Counted from the stretch's first letter, positions 1-8,290 are shown. The stretch is DNA of 64,000 bases from Streptomyces litmocidini (GCF_014649755.1 NZ_BMTQ01000004.1:434001-498000), one strand, 5' to 3'. Made by a program: numbers and translations. The notes: a model not told the origin generated them from the letters alone.

Positions 1-162
1 GAGCAGCCGGGCCCCGGTCAGCTCGTCGAGGCGGGTGCTGAGCACGCTGGAGGACATGCGCTCGCAGCGGCGCTGGAGTTCGCGGAAGCCGGCCGGGCCC
101 TGGCTCAGTTCCCACAGGACGCGCAGGGTCCAGCGGCGTCCGAGCAGGTCGAGCGCGGCCAT
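1..162 (-). CDS. HxlR-family winged-helix regulator, 3' part cut by window edge
   Basis: The 54 visible codons read as the start of an HxlR/MarR-like DNA-binding domain: 'ALDLLGRRWTLRVLWEL' followed by 'FRELQRRC' and 'SSSVLSTRLDEL', the usual helix 1, helix 2 and recognition helix of the family. The remaining wing and dimerisation helix lie beyond base 1. I chose the ATG at 162 because family homology begins immediately after it; the frame stays open further upstream but turns Arg/Pro-rich. HxlR proteins are small dimeric regulators that often respond to electrophiles or quinones and control the divergent neighbour. The divergent CMD-family gene and the long inverted repeat at 311-353 fit that arrangement. 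Confidence 0.75.
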   Translation of the reverse strand, partial: MAALDLLGRRWTLRVLWELSQGPAGFRELQRRCERMSSSVLSTRLDELTGARLL

Positions 163-305
163 GACCGGGCGGCCGGACGCGGATCCCCGTACGGGCCGGC
201 CGGGTACGGGCCGCCCGGCCGCCGACCGCCCCTGTGCGGGCCGTGCGGGCCGGCCGGGTCGTGGTGTCGCCGCTCCGGTCTCTTCCACGCCGTCCCTCGC
301 CCTCC

Positions 306-334
306 TTGCGCTTCGTTTCCAGAAGCATCATAGT
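306..334 (+). promoter_or_regulatory. Putative promoter of the CMD-family gene
   Basis: TTGCGC at 306-311 and CATAGT at 329-334 are separated by 17 bp, an acceptable -35/-10 pair for a streptomycete housekeeping promoter. The -35/-10 spacer holds the left arm of the inverted repeat at 311-353, and the -10 lies in its central spacer, so a bound repressor would block RNA polymerase. Assigned by eye. Confidence 0.4.
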
Positions 335-353
335 GGCGCTTCTGAAAACGAAG
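311..353. promoter_or_regulatory. Near-perfect inverted repeat, probable HxlR operator
   Basis: Two 16-nt arms (311-326 and 338-353) are reverse complements at 15 of 16 positions and are separated by 11 nt. Centre-to-centre spacing is 27 bp, between two and three helical turns, so the arms could hold dimers on similar faces of the DNA. The repeat lies between the divergent HxlR and CMD-family genes and ends one nucleotide before the Shine-Dalgarno AGGAGG at 355-360. The HxlR assignment rests on position and on how this family usually works. Confidence 0.6.
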
Positions 354-368
354 CAGGAGGTGCAGCGG

Positions 369-935
369 ATGCCCCGCATCGAACCCCTCGTCCCCCCGTA
401 CTCCCCCGCCGTCGACCGGGCGCTGCGCCGCTGGATGCCGCCCGGCGTGCCCCACGAACCGCTCCTGCTCTTCCGGGTCCTGCACCGCCACCCCGAGCTG
501 GCCTCCCGCATGTTCGCCCTGGGCGCCGGGCTCCTCGGCCACGGGCTGCTCCCCGCCGCAGACCGCGAGCTCGTCATCGCACGGGTGACCGCCCGCAGCG
601 GGTGCGCCTACGAGTGGGGCGTCCACGCCGCGACCCTCGCCCCGCAGGCAGGACTCGGGCCCGAACGGATCCGCGCCACCACGGACCCGGACACGGGTGC
701 GGGCCCCGCCTCCCCGAGCGGGCGTCATGCCGCCCTTCTCGCCGCCGTCGACGAACTGCACGACACCGCGCACCTCTCCGAGCCCGCCTGGGACGCCCTC
801 CGCGCCCACTACGAGGAGGCCCAGCTGCTGGAGCTCCTCGTCCTGGCCGGCTGGTACCGGACCATCAGTTACCTGGCCAACGGGCTCCTGCTGGAGCAGG
901 AGCCCTGGGCCGAGCCGTTCCCCGCCGCCCCGTGA
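369..935 (+). CDS. Carboxymuconolactone decarboxylase (CMD/AhpD-like) family protein
   Basis: A 188-residue all-alpha protein. The central segment 'DRELVIARVTARSGCAYEWGVHA' and the later 'EEAQLLELLVLAGWYRTISYLANGL' are the two halves of the CMD domain seen in AhpD and its relatives. The usual CxxC redox pair is absent: only one cysteine precedes the 'YEWGVH' segment, so classical thiol peroxidase chemistry is doubtful. Many streptomycete relatives are uncharacterised. The ATG at 369 has AGGAGG at 355-360, spaced 8 nt. It faces an HxlR gene across a long inverted repeat, suggesting induction by a small reactive compound. Confidence 0.8.
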   Translation: MPRIEPLVPPYSPAVDRALRRWMPPGVPHEPLLLFRVLHRHPELASRMFALGAGLLGHGLLPAADRELVIARVTARSGCAYEWGVHAATLAPQAGLGPERIRATTDPDTGAGPASPSGRHAALLAAVDELHDTAHLSEPAWDALRAHYEEAQLLELLVLAGWYRTISYLANGLLLEQEPWAEPFPAAP

Positions 936-947
936 CCGGCGCCGGGC

Positions 948-1575
948 TCAGCCGACGGCGCGCAGGGCCCCCAGCAGGTGCCGCGGGGCCGGTCCCGGCC
1001 GGACGGCCAGCGAGGTGGCGACGGTGAGGCCGGCCAGCGGGCGCACCGCGACCCTGGGGATCCTCGGCAGCCCCCGCGCCTCGTAGAAGAGGGTCCACGA
1101 CGGCTCCCGGGCCGTGCCGATCGCCGTGAGCGTGGCCTGCAGGTCGCTGAACGGCGGGCCCGGGACCGGCCGGACCCCGGCCGCCCCGAACGCGCCGGTG
1201 ACCAGCGAGGGGAAGGGCGGGTTGTCCTCCCGGGCAGTGAGCCGCAGCGGGAGGCCGGCCAGCCGGTCCAGGCGCGGTTCCGGCTCGGCCGCGAGCGGGT
1301 GCCCCTCGGGCAGGGCGGCGTACAGCGGATCGCTCCACAGCGGGAGCAGCGCCGGGCCGGGTGCCGCCCCCGGCTCGTCCGGCAGCGCCCGTACGAGGGC
1401 CGCGTCCAGCTCTCCGTCGCGTACGGCCGCCGGGCGACGGGTGACGGGCAGCCGGTGCAGCCGCACCTGCAACCGGGGCGCCGCGACGGCGAGTTCGCCC
1501 AGGACCCGGTTGAGCCGGTCCCCCGGGCCGTGGACGCCGCCCAGGCGCGGGATCCCGCCGTCTGCAACCGCCTGT
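948..1575 (-). pseudogene. LysR-type regulator remnant, effector domain only
   Basis: From 'GVHGPGDRLNRVLGELAVAAPRLQVRL' region through 'ALLPLWSDPLYAALPEGHPL' to the C-terminal 'SLAVRPGPAP', the frame reads as the ligand-binding domain of a LysR regulator, about 200 residues. The N-terminal winged helix and linker helix, about 85-90 residues that should lie right of 1575, are missing: upstream codons run antisense into the cupin gene and show no helix-turn-helix. The frame has no internal stop, so a short protein could be made, but it could not bind DNA by the family's normal mechanism. The loss looks like a deletion joining this gene to the cupin gene; LysR genes are usually transcribed divergently from their targets. 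Confidence 0.7.
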
Positions 1576-2251
1576 GGTGCGGCCCCTCTTCCCCGGATCG
1601 AATGGACTCCGATGTCACGGCCCCGCCCCCGAAGAGGAGCTGTGTTCCCTGTCCGATGTCCAGAAGGCACTGGTCGTGCACGCCGGGGAGGCCGAGCGGA
1701 TCGGCCTCCCCCACGGCGGCGGTCTCCGCCTCCTCGCCGACGCGCGCGACACCGGAGGCGCGTTCGGCGCCGGCCGTCTCTCCCCCGGCGAGGATGCGGC
1801 CGGGGCCCCGCCGCACTTCCACGCGCGGTCGACCGAGCTGTTCCACGTACTGGACGGGGTCATGCGGTTCGTCCTGGACTGCCGTACGGCGACCGTGGCC
1901 GCCGGCGGGCTGGTCTCCGTGCCGCCCGGGACGCCGCACTCCTTCGGCGCGGCTCCCGGATCGACGGCGGAGCTGCTCGTGGTCCTGACCCCCGGCGTCG
2001 ACCGCTTCGGCCGCTTCCGGTCGCTCGGCCGCATCCAGCACGGCCTGGAGGCCTTCGACGTCCTCCGGTCCGCGCAGGACCGCTACGACGTGCACTTCCT
2101 CCGAGTCACCAGGGGGTTGGGGAGGGGGACCCACTCGTCCCCGTCCACGCCCCGCAGGCGCATCAGGGTGAGGGCCTTGACCCGGAGCTCCGGGGCGAAG
2201 AGGGCCGCCCGGTCGGCGCGGTTCTCCGGGGTCGCCGGCAGGTCGTCGTAG
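1574..2251 (+). CDS. Cupin-domain protein with doubtful start and unusual C-terminal extension
   Basis: The conserved part spans about 1661-2096: 'QKALVVHAGEAERIG', the cupin motif-1 region 'PPHFHARSTELFHVLDGVMRF', motif-2 region 'VPPGTPHSFG' and 'LTPGVDRFGRF'. Metal-ligand His, His, Glu and His positions of a small cupin are present. The start is unclear: the in-frame GTG codons at 1574/1577 lie in the LysR scar, while the natural-looking ATG at 1656 is one base out of frame, as if a base were lost just after it. At the 3' end the family's usual 'F-V-E-S-P-V-W' type ending is replaced and the frame runs 50 codons antisense into the siderophore gene. Function unknown; possibly already inactive. 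Confidence 0.55.
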   Translation: MVRPLFPGSNGLRCHGPAPEEELCSLSDVQKALVVHAGEAERIGLPHGGGLRLLADARDTGGAFGAGRLSPGEDAAGAPPHFHARSTELFHVLDGVMRFVLDCRTATVAAGGLVSVPPGTPHSFGAAPGSTAELLVVLTPGVDRFGRFRSLGRIQHGLEAFDVLRSAQDRYDVHFLRVTRGLGRGTHSSPSTPRRRIRVRALTRSSGAKRAARSARFSGVAGRSS

Positions 2252-4044
2252 GCGCGGTCGGCCGCCGCGGCGACGACCGCCCAGAGCCGGGCCCCGACAG
2301 CCCGGTCGCGGTCGGCGAGGGCGGAGACCAGGGTCCCGAAGGTGGTCCCGAAGAGGTGGCCGAAAAGCATCGTGCGGAGCACGGCCGGGTCGTCGTCGAC
2401 CACCCGGCCGCCGACCGGCGCGGCGTCGAAACCGTGCCGGGCGAGACGGGCCGGGCTCAGCCGGACGTCGGCGAGGTCCCGGTAGACCAGCCGGCGGGGC
2501 CGGGCGTGCGCGTCGAGCACGACCAGGAGGTTCTGCCCGTGGGCGGCGGGGGCGACGCCCCGGCTCAGGAGGCGGACGAGCGGCGGGACCGCGAGGCCGG
2601 CGAAGGCGGCCAGCCAGTCGGCGCCCGCGTCCGGAGCGCCGGCGGACGCCAGGAGCGTACGGATCAGGGGCGGGCCGTCGCCGGCGGGACGGGCGGCGAG
2701 CGCCGCCACCGGGACGACCGCCTCCCCCGCCCGCAGGCCCGCGGCGGCGGACGGGGACTCGCGGAGCAGCACGGCGAGGTCGCCGCTGGGCGCGCCGCGC
2801 ACGAGCGCGGAGGCGCCGGCGAGGTTGCGGGTGATCCGCAGCGTGTCCCCCAGATCGGCCACGACGTGCGCGAGGAGGTCCGAGAGCGGCGCGCTGTTCT
2901 CGACCCCGCTCGCCGAGATGTCGCGGATCGCGCTGGTCATCCGCGTGGACAGCGCCGTCTTCAGGTGCGGTCCGCCGTCGAGCGGCGCGAGGGTCCGCAC
3001 GCTCATCAGCGGCCGGGCGGGGATCGCTCCGGTGGCGAACGGCCGGTGTCCGAGCCCCGCCAGGACGTGCTCGCTCTGCCAGGGGTGCACGGGCAGCAGC
3101 AGCCGGTCGCCGTCCCGCAGCCGGTCCGGCCACGCGCCCGCGACCCGGCACCGGTCGACGGGGACCGCCACCAGGTCGAGGCGGACGACCGGGCGGTGCT
3201 CGGGGGCGTACGCGAGCTGCTCGGTCACGGAGAGTCCGGGGCGGCTGCGGCAGCAGGGGTGGTACGGGTGCCCGTCGACGATGCCCTGCTCGACGTGCGC
3301 GAGCGGGTCGACGCTGCCGGGTCCGGGGGCCGGGCCGGCCGCGCCCGCGAACGGGCCGGCGCCGTCCGGGCCGGGGGCCGCGCCCACCGCGCCCGCCGCG
3401 TCGAGCCGGTCGTCGCCGCCCCGGCCGGAGACCGTGCCCGCCGCGCACCCGGGCGGGCCGGCACCGCCCCGCCCGGGGGCCGGGCCCGTCCCGCCGGGCC
3501 GGTCGTCGCCGCCCCGGCCGGAGGCCGCCCCCGCCCGGGACAGCGCCAAGGAGGCGACGCCGTGGTCCAGGTCCGCGACCAGGGGGGCGGCGCCCGGCAG
3601 GTCGAGGGCGGCGAGGAGGGCGGCCGGGTGGTCGTGGGCGCGGTCGTCGAGCCGTACGGTCGCGTCCTCGCCCGGAACGACCAGGTCGTACGGGAGCCGG
3701 GGCGGGCCGCTCAGGACGCGCCCGTCGGCGAGCCGCACCCGGCCGGCCTCCCCGTCGCGCGCCGCGATCCCCGGCAGCGGCTCGTGCAACAGCGCGCGCC
3801 ACAGCCGGGCGAGGACCGCCGCCCGGGCCGGGGCCAGCTCCTGCCGGTAGGCGGGGAGGAGCCGGGGAGCCACCTCCGCCAGCTCGACGGCGACGGCGGC
3901 CTCGGCCGTCCCAGCCCCCTCGCCCGCAAAGGCGGTCCCGTCGGTGGAGGCCGTCCCCGGGGCGGAGTCCTGCGCGGCGGCGGCCGTCTCGGGGGCGCGC
4001 GGTGCGTGTCCTGCGCCCGTATCGTGATCCGGAGCGAAGTGCAT
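2083..4044 (-). CDS. IucA/IucC-family NRPS-independent siderophore (NIS) synthetase
   Basis: A 653-residue NIS synthetase, which adenylates a carboxylate and condenses it with an amine or alcohol to build hydroxamate or carboxylate siderophores. Landmarks: 'EQGIVDGHPYHPCCRSRPG' (ATP-phosphate loop, with Arg where the family usually has Lys), 'LPVHPWQ', 'KTALSTRMTSAIRDIS', 'HGQNLLVVLD', 'YRDLADVRLS' and the typical end 'GDEWVPLPNPL'. Roughly residues 170-240 are a low-complexity Gly/Ala/Pro/Arg insert, and the first 45 residues are also low complexity, so the true start may be internal. It is divergent from a second NIS gene with almost no intergenic space; iron (DmdR/IdeR) control is likely but I see no convincing iron box. 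No decarboxylase, hydroxylase or transporter partner lies nearby. The substrate cannot be told from sequence. Confidence 0.85.
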   Translation of the reverse strand: MHFAPDHDTGAGHAPRAPETAAAAQDSAPGTASTDGTAFAGEGAGTAEAAVAVELAEVAPRLLPAYRQELAPARAAVLARLWRALLHEPLPGIAARDGEAGRVRLADGRVLSGPPRLPYDLVVPGEDATVRLDDRAHDHPAALLAALDLPGAAPLVADLDHGVASLALSRAGAASGRGGDDRPGGTGPAPGRGGAGPPGCAAGTVSGRGGDDRLDAAGAVGAAPGPDGAGPFAGAAGPAPGPGSVDPLAHVEQGIVDGHPYHPCCRSRPGLSVTEQLAYAPEHRPVVRLDLVAVPVDRCRVAGAWPDRLRDGDRLLLPVHPWQSEHVLAGLGHRPFATGAIPARPLMSVRTLAPLDGGPHLKTALSTRMTSAIRDISASGVENSAPLSDLLAHVVADLGDTLRITRNLAGASALVRGAPSGDLAVLLRESPSAAAGLRAGEAVVPVAALAARPAGDGPPLIRTLLASAGAPDAGADWLAAFAGLAVPPLVRLLSRGVAPAAHGQNLLVVLDAHARPRRLVYRDLADVRLSPARLARHGFDAAPVGGRVVDDDPAVLRTMLFGHLFGTTFGTLVSALADRDRAVGARLWAVVAAAADRAYDDLPATPENRADRAALFAPELRVKALTLMRLRGVDGDEWVPLPNPLVTRRKCTS

Positions 4045-4123
4045 GAAGGCTCACTACCCCGCACAGGATGTCCTTATCGGCGGGCGGTCCGCCGGGGACC
4101 GGGTGGAAGGGGAAGGCGCTGTC

Positions 4124-5737
4124 GTGAGGGAAGCCAAGGGCCGGGCCGACGCCCTCTCCGCCACCGCCCTCCTCAACTGCCTGATCCGGGAGGTGGCCGA
4201 GACCGGGCCGCGCACGGATCCGGACCACGCCGTGCACCGGCTCCCGGCGACCGGCCGGCTGCTCCGGGTGCGGGCCGGCCGACGGCCCGCCGACCCCTGC
4301 GTCCGCACCGACGGCGGCTGGCTCCCGCTGACCTTCGAGGCCCTCGTGGCGCTGACCGCCGACGAGCTGGTCCGGCGCACCGGCGTCACCAACAGGACCC
4401 TCGTCGGCGAGATGACCGACAGCAGGGACGTCGTCGCGGCCCTGCAGGACGCGCGCGCGTCCGCGTGCCCGCCGGAGGACCCGTACCTGCGGTCGGAGCA
4501 GGCGCTGCTCGCGGGGCACCGGTACCACCCGGCGCCGAAGTCGCGCGGAGCGGGCGCCCCGGAGAGCTGGCTGCCGTACGCGCCGGAGGCGTACGCCCGG
4601 TTCCCGCTGGAGCTCCTCGGCGTCCGGGCCGACGTGGTCGCGGAGGACGGCGACCCGTCGCTCCTGGACGTCCTGGGCACGGAGGCGCCCGAGGGCTACG
4701 TCGTCCTGCCCATCCACCCCTGGGAGCTGGACCTGCTCCGCGAGAGCTCGCTGCCCGCGTTCCGTGACGGGCGGCTGCTGCGGCTCGGCGGCGGTGCGCC
4801 ACGGGCGGGCCTGGCCGTGCCGACGTCCTCCGTGCGGACGGTCTACCTGCCGGAGGCCGACCTCTTCTGCAAGTTCGGCCTGGACGTGCGGATCACCAAC
4901 GGGAACCGCCGTCTGGAGCTGCGCGACCTGCTGTGGCTGCGGACGGTCGCCGACCTCCTCGCGCCCGTCCTCGACCCCTTCCCCGCCGCGACGTTCCTCG
5001 CCGACCGGGGTTACCGCACCGCCGACCTCGGCGGGCAGCACGCCTACGAGGGCTTCGCGGTGATCGCCCGCGAGGGCCTGCGTCCGCATCTGCGGCCGGG
5101 GGTGACTCCGCTGCTCGCGGCGGGCATCGGCGAGGGCTTCCCCGGCAACCCGATCGACGGGCTGACGCCGGAACGGGCGCTCGCGTGGTGGCGGCGCTAC
5201 CTCGACCTGCTCGTGCCGCCGGTGCTGCACGCCTGGCGGGCGCACGGCCTGGTCCTGGAGTGCCATCTGCAGAACGTCCTGGTGGGCGTGGACGCCACCG
5301 GCCTCCCGGCGCAGATGGTCTTCCGCGACCACGAGGGGGTGCGGATCGTCGCCGAACGGCACCGGGGGCTCCTGGACCGGCACGGGCCGCGGGGGCCCGC
5401 GCCGGCCCTGGACGCGGCGCACGGCTGGGATCGGCTGGCGTACTGCCTGGTGACGAACAACCTCTACGAGATCGCCGGCGCCCTCACCGACCGCCACCCG
5501 GAGCTGTCCGGCGCACTGTGGCCCCTGGCCCGGGCGGTGTTCGCCGGATACGCGGCGGAGCACGGCGGTCCGGCGGAGGTCTCCGCGCTGCTCGACTCGC
5601 CGCACGTGCCCGCGAAGACCAACCTCCTGCTGCGCTGGCTCGACGCGGACGGCGCCGACGCCCGTTACGTGCCGATGGCCAATCCGCTGCGGCCGCCCTC
5701 CCGTCGGGACCTCAGCGCACCGGGCGGCCCAGCCTGA
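4124..5737 (+). CDS. Second IucA/IucC-family NIS synthetase
   Basis: A 537-residue NIS synthetase with canonical ATP site 'AGHRYHPAPKSRGAG', 'LPIHPWELDLL', 'PTSSVRTVYLPEADLFCKF', 'LECHLQNVLVGVDATG', 'FRDHEGVRIV', 'TNNLYEIAGAL' and 'KTNLLLRWLD'. I prefer the GTG at 4124, preceded by GGAAGGGGAAGG, over the ATG at 4043, because the first 27 codons from 4043 lack family similarity and would overlap the divergent gene's start. Two NIS enzymes side by side usually perform successive condensations on one scaffold such as citrate. The partner lies at 2083-4044. The gene ends inside the esterase-like gene's 3' end, overlapping tail to tail by 26 bp. Confidence 0.87.
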   Translation: MREAKGRADALSATALLNCLIREVAETGPRTDPDHAVHRLPATGRLLRVRAGRRPADPCVRTDGGWLPLTFEALVALTADELVRRTGVTNRTLVGEMTDSRDVVAALQDARASACPPEDPYLRSEQALLAGHRYHPAPKSRGAGAPESWLPYAPEAYARFPLELLGVRADVVAEDGDPSLLDVLGTEAPEGYVVLPIHPWELDLLRESSLPAFRDGRLLRLGGGAPRAGLAVPTSSVRTVYLPEADLFCKFGLDVRITNGNRRLELRDLLWLRTVADLLAPVLDPFPAATFLADRGYRTADLGGQHAYEGFAVIAREGLRPHLRPGVTPLLAAGIGEGFPGNPIDGLTPERALAWWRRYLDLLVPPVLHAWRAHGLVLECHLQNVLVGVDATGLPAQMVFRDHEGVRIVAERHRGLLDRHGPRGPAPALDAAHGWDRLAYCLVTNNLYEIAGALTDRHPELSGALWPLARAVFAGYAAEHGGPAEVSALLDSPHVPAKTNLLLRWLDADGADARYVPMANPLRPPSRRDLSAPGGPA

Positions 5738-7052
5738 CCCGTACGAGCGTGGTCTCCACGCCGCTGTCGACGAGGCGGCCGTTCGCGTCGAAGGCCCCGG
5801 GGCCGTCCGTCATGCCGAAGTCGTTGTCGTTGAGCAGGACGAGGGTCGAGGAGCCTTCGACGGCGACGCCCTCGATCTTGCCGGGAACGCCCCCGACGGT
5901 GTTGAGGTCGATCACGAGGCGCTTGCCGAGGACCGGGACCCCGGCCGCGGCCGTGTCGTCGAGCTGCTCCAGGGTGGGGCCCGCGGCGGTGTCCCAGGAG
6001 GTGCCGAGGATGTCGGAGCCGCGGCGGAGGCGGACCTCGTAGAGGCGGGCCGCCTTGTCGGTGCGCTCCTGGACGAGGAGGCGGTCGCCGCCGACGGCGA
6101 CGAGGGCGGAGAGCTTCAGCTCGGAGGTCTTGGTCTGGCCGGGCTCGACGACGTCGACGGCGTCGAAGCGGTAGGCGTACTCGGCGGTGACCCGGTTCTC
6201 CCGGGGCGAGAAGCGCAGCAGCCTGGTGGTGCGGGAGTTCTCGCCGGAGACCTTGTCGGGGTTGAGCAGCGGGCTCTGCAGCCCGAGGACGAGGTCGCCG
6301 TCGGGCAGCAGCGCGAGGCCCTCGAAGCCGCGGTTGACCTTGCGCTGGAGGAAGATCGACGGCAGCGACTCGACGACGGGGTAGTCGGTGCCGGTCAGGC
6401 CGAGGCCCCGGGGGACGTGGCGGGCGAGGACCCGGCCCTTCGCGGAGACGTGGACGAGCGAGGGCCCGTACTCGTCGACCAGCCAGAAGCTGCCGTCCCG
6501 GTCGCGGACGAGTCCCTCCGTGTCCAGGCCGTTCGGGTCGTACGCGAGCGGGGTGGAGGCGTCGTACGAGTACGGGGCCTCGTCGCGGCCGGGCTGGTTC
6601 GGCAGACCGGTGACGGGGGCGCCGGAGGCGGTGGTGAGCGGGATCGACTCCAGGACCCGGATCCGGTCGCCGACGGCGCGGATCCTCACCATGGCCGGGT
6701 CGAAGCCGGGCACGGGGAAGGTGCGCCGCTTGTCCTTGCCGACGGCGATCTGACCGTTGGGGCCCCGGTCGGTGACGGTCCAGTACTCGCCGCGCCGCCC
6801 GGCCGGGTACAGGTCGCTGCCGATGCCGCCGAGGTCGACGCCCCGGTCGTCGGCGACGCTGCCCGGCAGCAGGCCGTTGCTGAAGGCGGCCAGCGGGAGG
6901 TCGGGCAGGGTCGCGGTGGAGACGACCCGGGCGGCGGGGCCGCCGTGGTGCGCCGGCGTGGCGTCGGCCGTCCCCACGACCACCGAGAACGCGAGCGCGG
7001 CGGACAGCGGCAGGACCACGAGGGCGGGCCGGCGCAGGAGGCGCGGATTCAT
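5712..7052 (-). CDS. Secreted esterase-like phytase-domain protein
   Basis: A 446-residue exported protein. From the ATG at 7052 (Shine-Dalgarno AAGGGAG) the N-terminus 'MNPRLLRRPALVVLPLSAAL' plus 'ADA' is a Sec signal peptide. The rest matches the family named 'esterase-like activity of phytase': 'FSNGLLPGSVADDRGVDLGGIG', 'YWTVTDRGPNG', 'DTEGLVRDRDGSFWLVDEYGPS', 'GFEGLALLPDGDLVLGLQSP', 'EGVAVEGSSTLVLLNDNDFG' outline beta-propeller blades with acidic Ca-binding residues. Members are extracellular phosphoesterases or esterases, mostly uncharacterised. An upstream in-frame start at 7100 would put 16 residues before the signal peptide and is less likely. Confidence 0.8.
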   Translation of the reverse strand: MNPRLLRRPALVVLPLSAALAFSVVVGTADATPAHHGGPAARVVSTATLPDLPLAAFSNGLLPGSVADDRGVDLGGIGSDLYPAGRRGEYWTVTDRGPNGQIAVGKDKRRTFPVPGFDPAMVRIRAVGDRIRVLESIPLTTASGAPVTGLPNQPGRDEAPYSYDASTPLAYDPNGLDTEGLVRDRDGSFWLVDEYGPSLVHVSAKGRVLARHVPRGLGLTGTDYPVVESLPSIFLQRKVNRGFEGLALLPDGDLVLGLQSPLLNPDKVSGENSRTTRLLRFSPRENRVTAEYAYRFDAVDVVEPGQTKTSELKLSALVAVGGDRLLVQERTDKAARLYEVRLRRGSDILGTSWDTAAGPTLEQLDDTAAAGVPVLGKRLVIDLNTVGGVPGKIEGVAVEGSSTLVLLNDNDFGMTDGPGAFDANGRLVDSGVETTLVRVRLGRPVR

Positions 7053-7182
7053 CAGAACTCCCTTGAGCACATGGAAAGTCGCCGGTGAGGGCGGCCTCAT
7101 GGTCCAGTCCTTCGCGCAACGCGCGGCGACGTGTTCGCGACGACGGGGCGAGCCCTGGGTGAACGCGCGTCTCCGTGCGCCC

Positions 7183-7198
7183 CCTCCACCGGTGGAGG
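7183..7198. terminator. Perfect 16-bp palindrome behind the exported gene
   Basis: CCTCCACC at 7183-7190 and GGTGGAGG at 7191-7198 are perfect reverse complements, just 6 bp past the stop of the gene at 7204-8070 in its direction of transcription. Without a T-run this is a weak terminator candidate of the streptomycete type, or a protein-binding palindrome. Confidence 0.4.
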
Positions 7199-7203
7199 AC
7201 CGG

Positions 7204-8070
7204 TCAGTACCGGTCGAGGATCAGCTGCGTCTTGAGGATGTCCCCGTGGTAGAGCCAGCCGTGGGACTCGGCGACGGCGACGGCGTCCGCGTGCAGGTCG
7301 GCCGCGTCGGCGTACGAGGCGGTCTTGAAGGACAGTTCGACGACGTACTCCGTGCCGGTCCCGTTCGCGCCGACGACCGGCAGCACCTCGATGCTCGCGT
7401 CGTCGGAGGGGCCCCAGGCGCCGCCGTACACCTTGGAGGTCACCGGCCCGTGGGCGCGGGAGGCCTGGAGGGCGGTCCTGCCCCAGCCGGCGCCGTTCCA
7501 GTTCTCCAGCTTGCCGGGGACGTCGTTGACGAGCCAGGTGCGGCCGGTCGTGCTCGTGGGCATCGCGGTGCCCGAGTAGCCGCTGGAGCTGTGGGACTTC
7601 TCGTCGGAGAAGCTGAGGGTCTGCTTGGCGTAGCCCCAGTCGACCTCGGCCTTGTAGTGGGTGTCGCCGCTGTCGAAGCCGGCGGCGTTGGCCGTGGTGA
7701 GCGCCGCGTCGATGTCGCCGTTCGTGACGGGGAACCGCTTCTTGTACGTCTCCTCGAACGACGAGCCGCTCTTGTGGCGCAGGCGGACGCTCCAGCCCTC
7801 GGCGTCGAGCGCGAGCGCGTCGGTGTCGTAGTAGCTGTACGAGCGGGCCTTGGCGGAGCCGGTGATCCCGAAGGCCGACCTGACCGCCGTGCTCGGCGCG
7901 AAGCTCGCGTCGAGGGCCGCCGTGGTGAGGTTGATCTTCACCTCGTACGTCGGGACGGCGTTGGTCGCGGCGTACGCCGGCGAGGTCGGGGCGAGGAGCA
8001 CGGCGGCGACGGCGAGGGCGGCGGCCGGGCCGGCGGTGGCGGGGCGCGCGGCCCGGGACAGGAAGGTCAT
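7204..8070 (-). CDS. Secreted protein of unknown function with a possible CYTH-like fold
   Basis: A 288-residue protein with a Sec signal peptide (residues 1-35, cleaved after 'SPAYA'). The mature part begins 'TYEVKINL' and contains 'YYDTDALALDAEGWSVRLR', then 'EETYKKRFPV'. This order (acidic-x-K strand, Y-D-T, G-x-x-x-R-x-R strand, later basic strand) recalls the CYTH/triphosphate-tunnel family, although the usual ExExK signature is reduced to E-V-K. CYTH enzymes are normally cytoplasmic, so an exported version would be unusual. The rest has no recognisable domain. It follows no clear operon; the next gene right is divergent. Confidence 0.6.
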   Translation of the reverse strand: MTFLSRAARPATAGPAAALAVAAVLLAPTSPAYAATNAVPTYEVKINLTTAALDASFAPSTAVRSAFGITGSAKARSYSYYDTDALALDAEGWSVRLRHKSGSSFEETYKKRFPVTNGDIDAALTTANAAGFDSGDTHYKAEVDWGYAKQTLSFSDEKSHSSSGYSGTAMPTSTTGRTWLVNDVPGKLENWNGAGWGRTALQASRAHGPVTSKVYGGAWGPSDDASIEVLPVVGANGTGTEYVVELSFKTASYADAADLHADAVAVAESHGWLYHGDILKTQLILDRY

Positions 8071-8290
8071 GCGCCGATGCTCACGAGCGCGGGTGAGGAC
8101 CGTGTGACCCGTGGGCGTGGCCCCGGTGAACCGGCGGCATCGGAACCGGACGGCCGCTCCCCGGACGCGTCAGGAGGCCGGTGTTCTCGTCGGACGCACC
8201 GGACGGACGGATCGACGGATGCGGTGGCGCGTTCCCCATGATCACGACCGTACGGTGCGTGCCCGGGGCGCCCGGAGGGAGAATCGCGCC

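Noticed and set aside
4042..4060. Partial iron box (AGGCTCAC at 4047-4054) at the siderophore gene starts
   Set aside because: Only the core matches the DmdR/IdeR consensus; the flanking TTA and TAA elements are absent.
869..5605. A 1578-codon open frame on the minus strand, and several other very long open frames
   Set aside because: Such frames are by-products of high GC content. This one runs antisense or out of frame to recognised genes, and is Arg/Pro-rich without domains.
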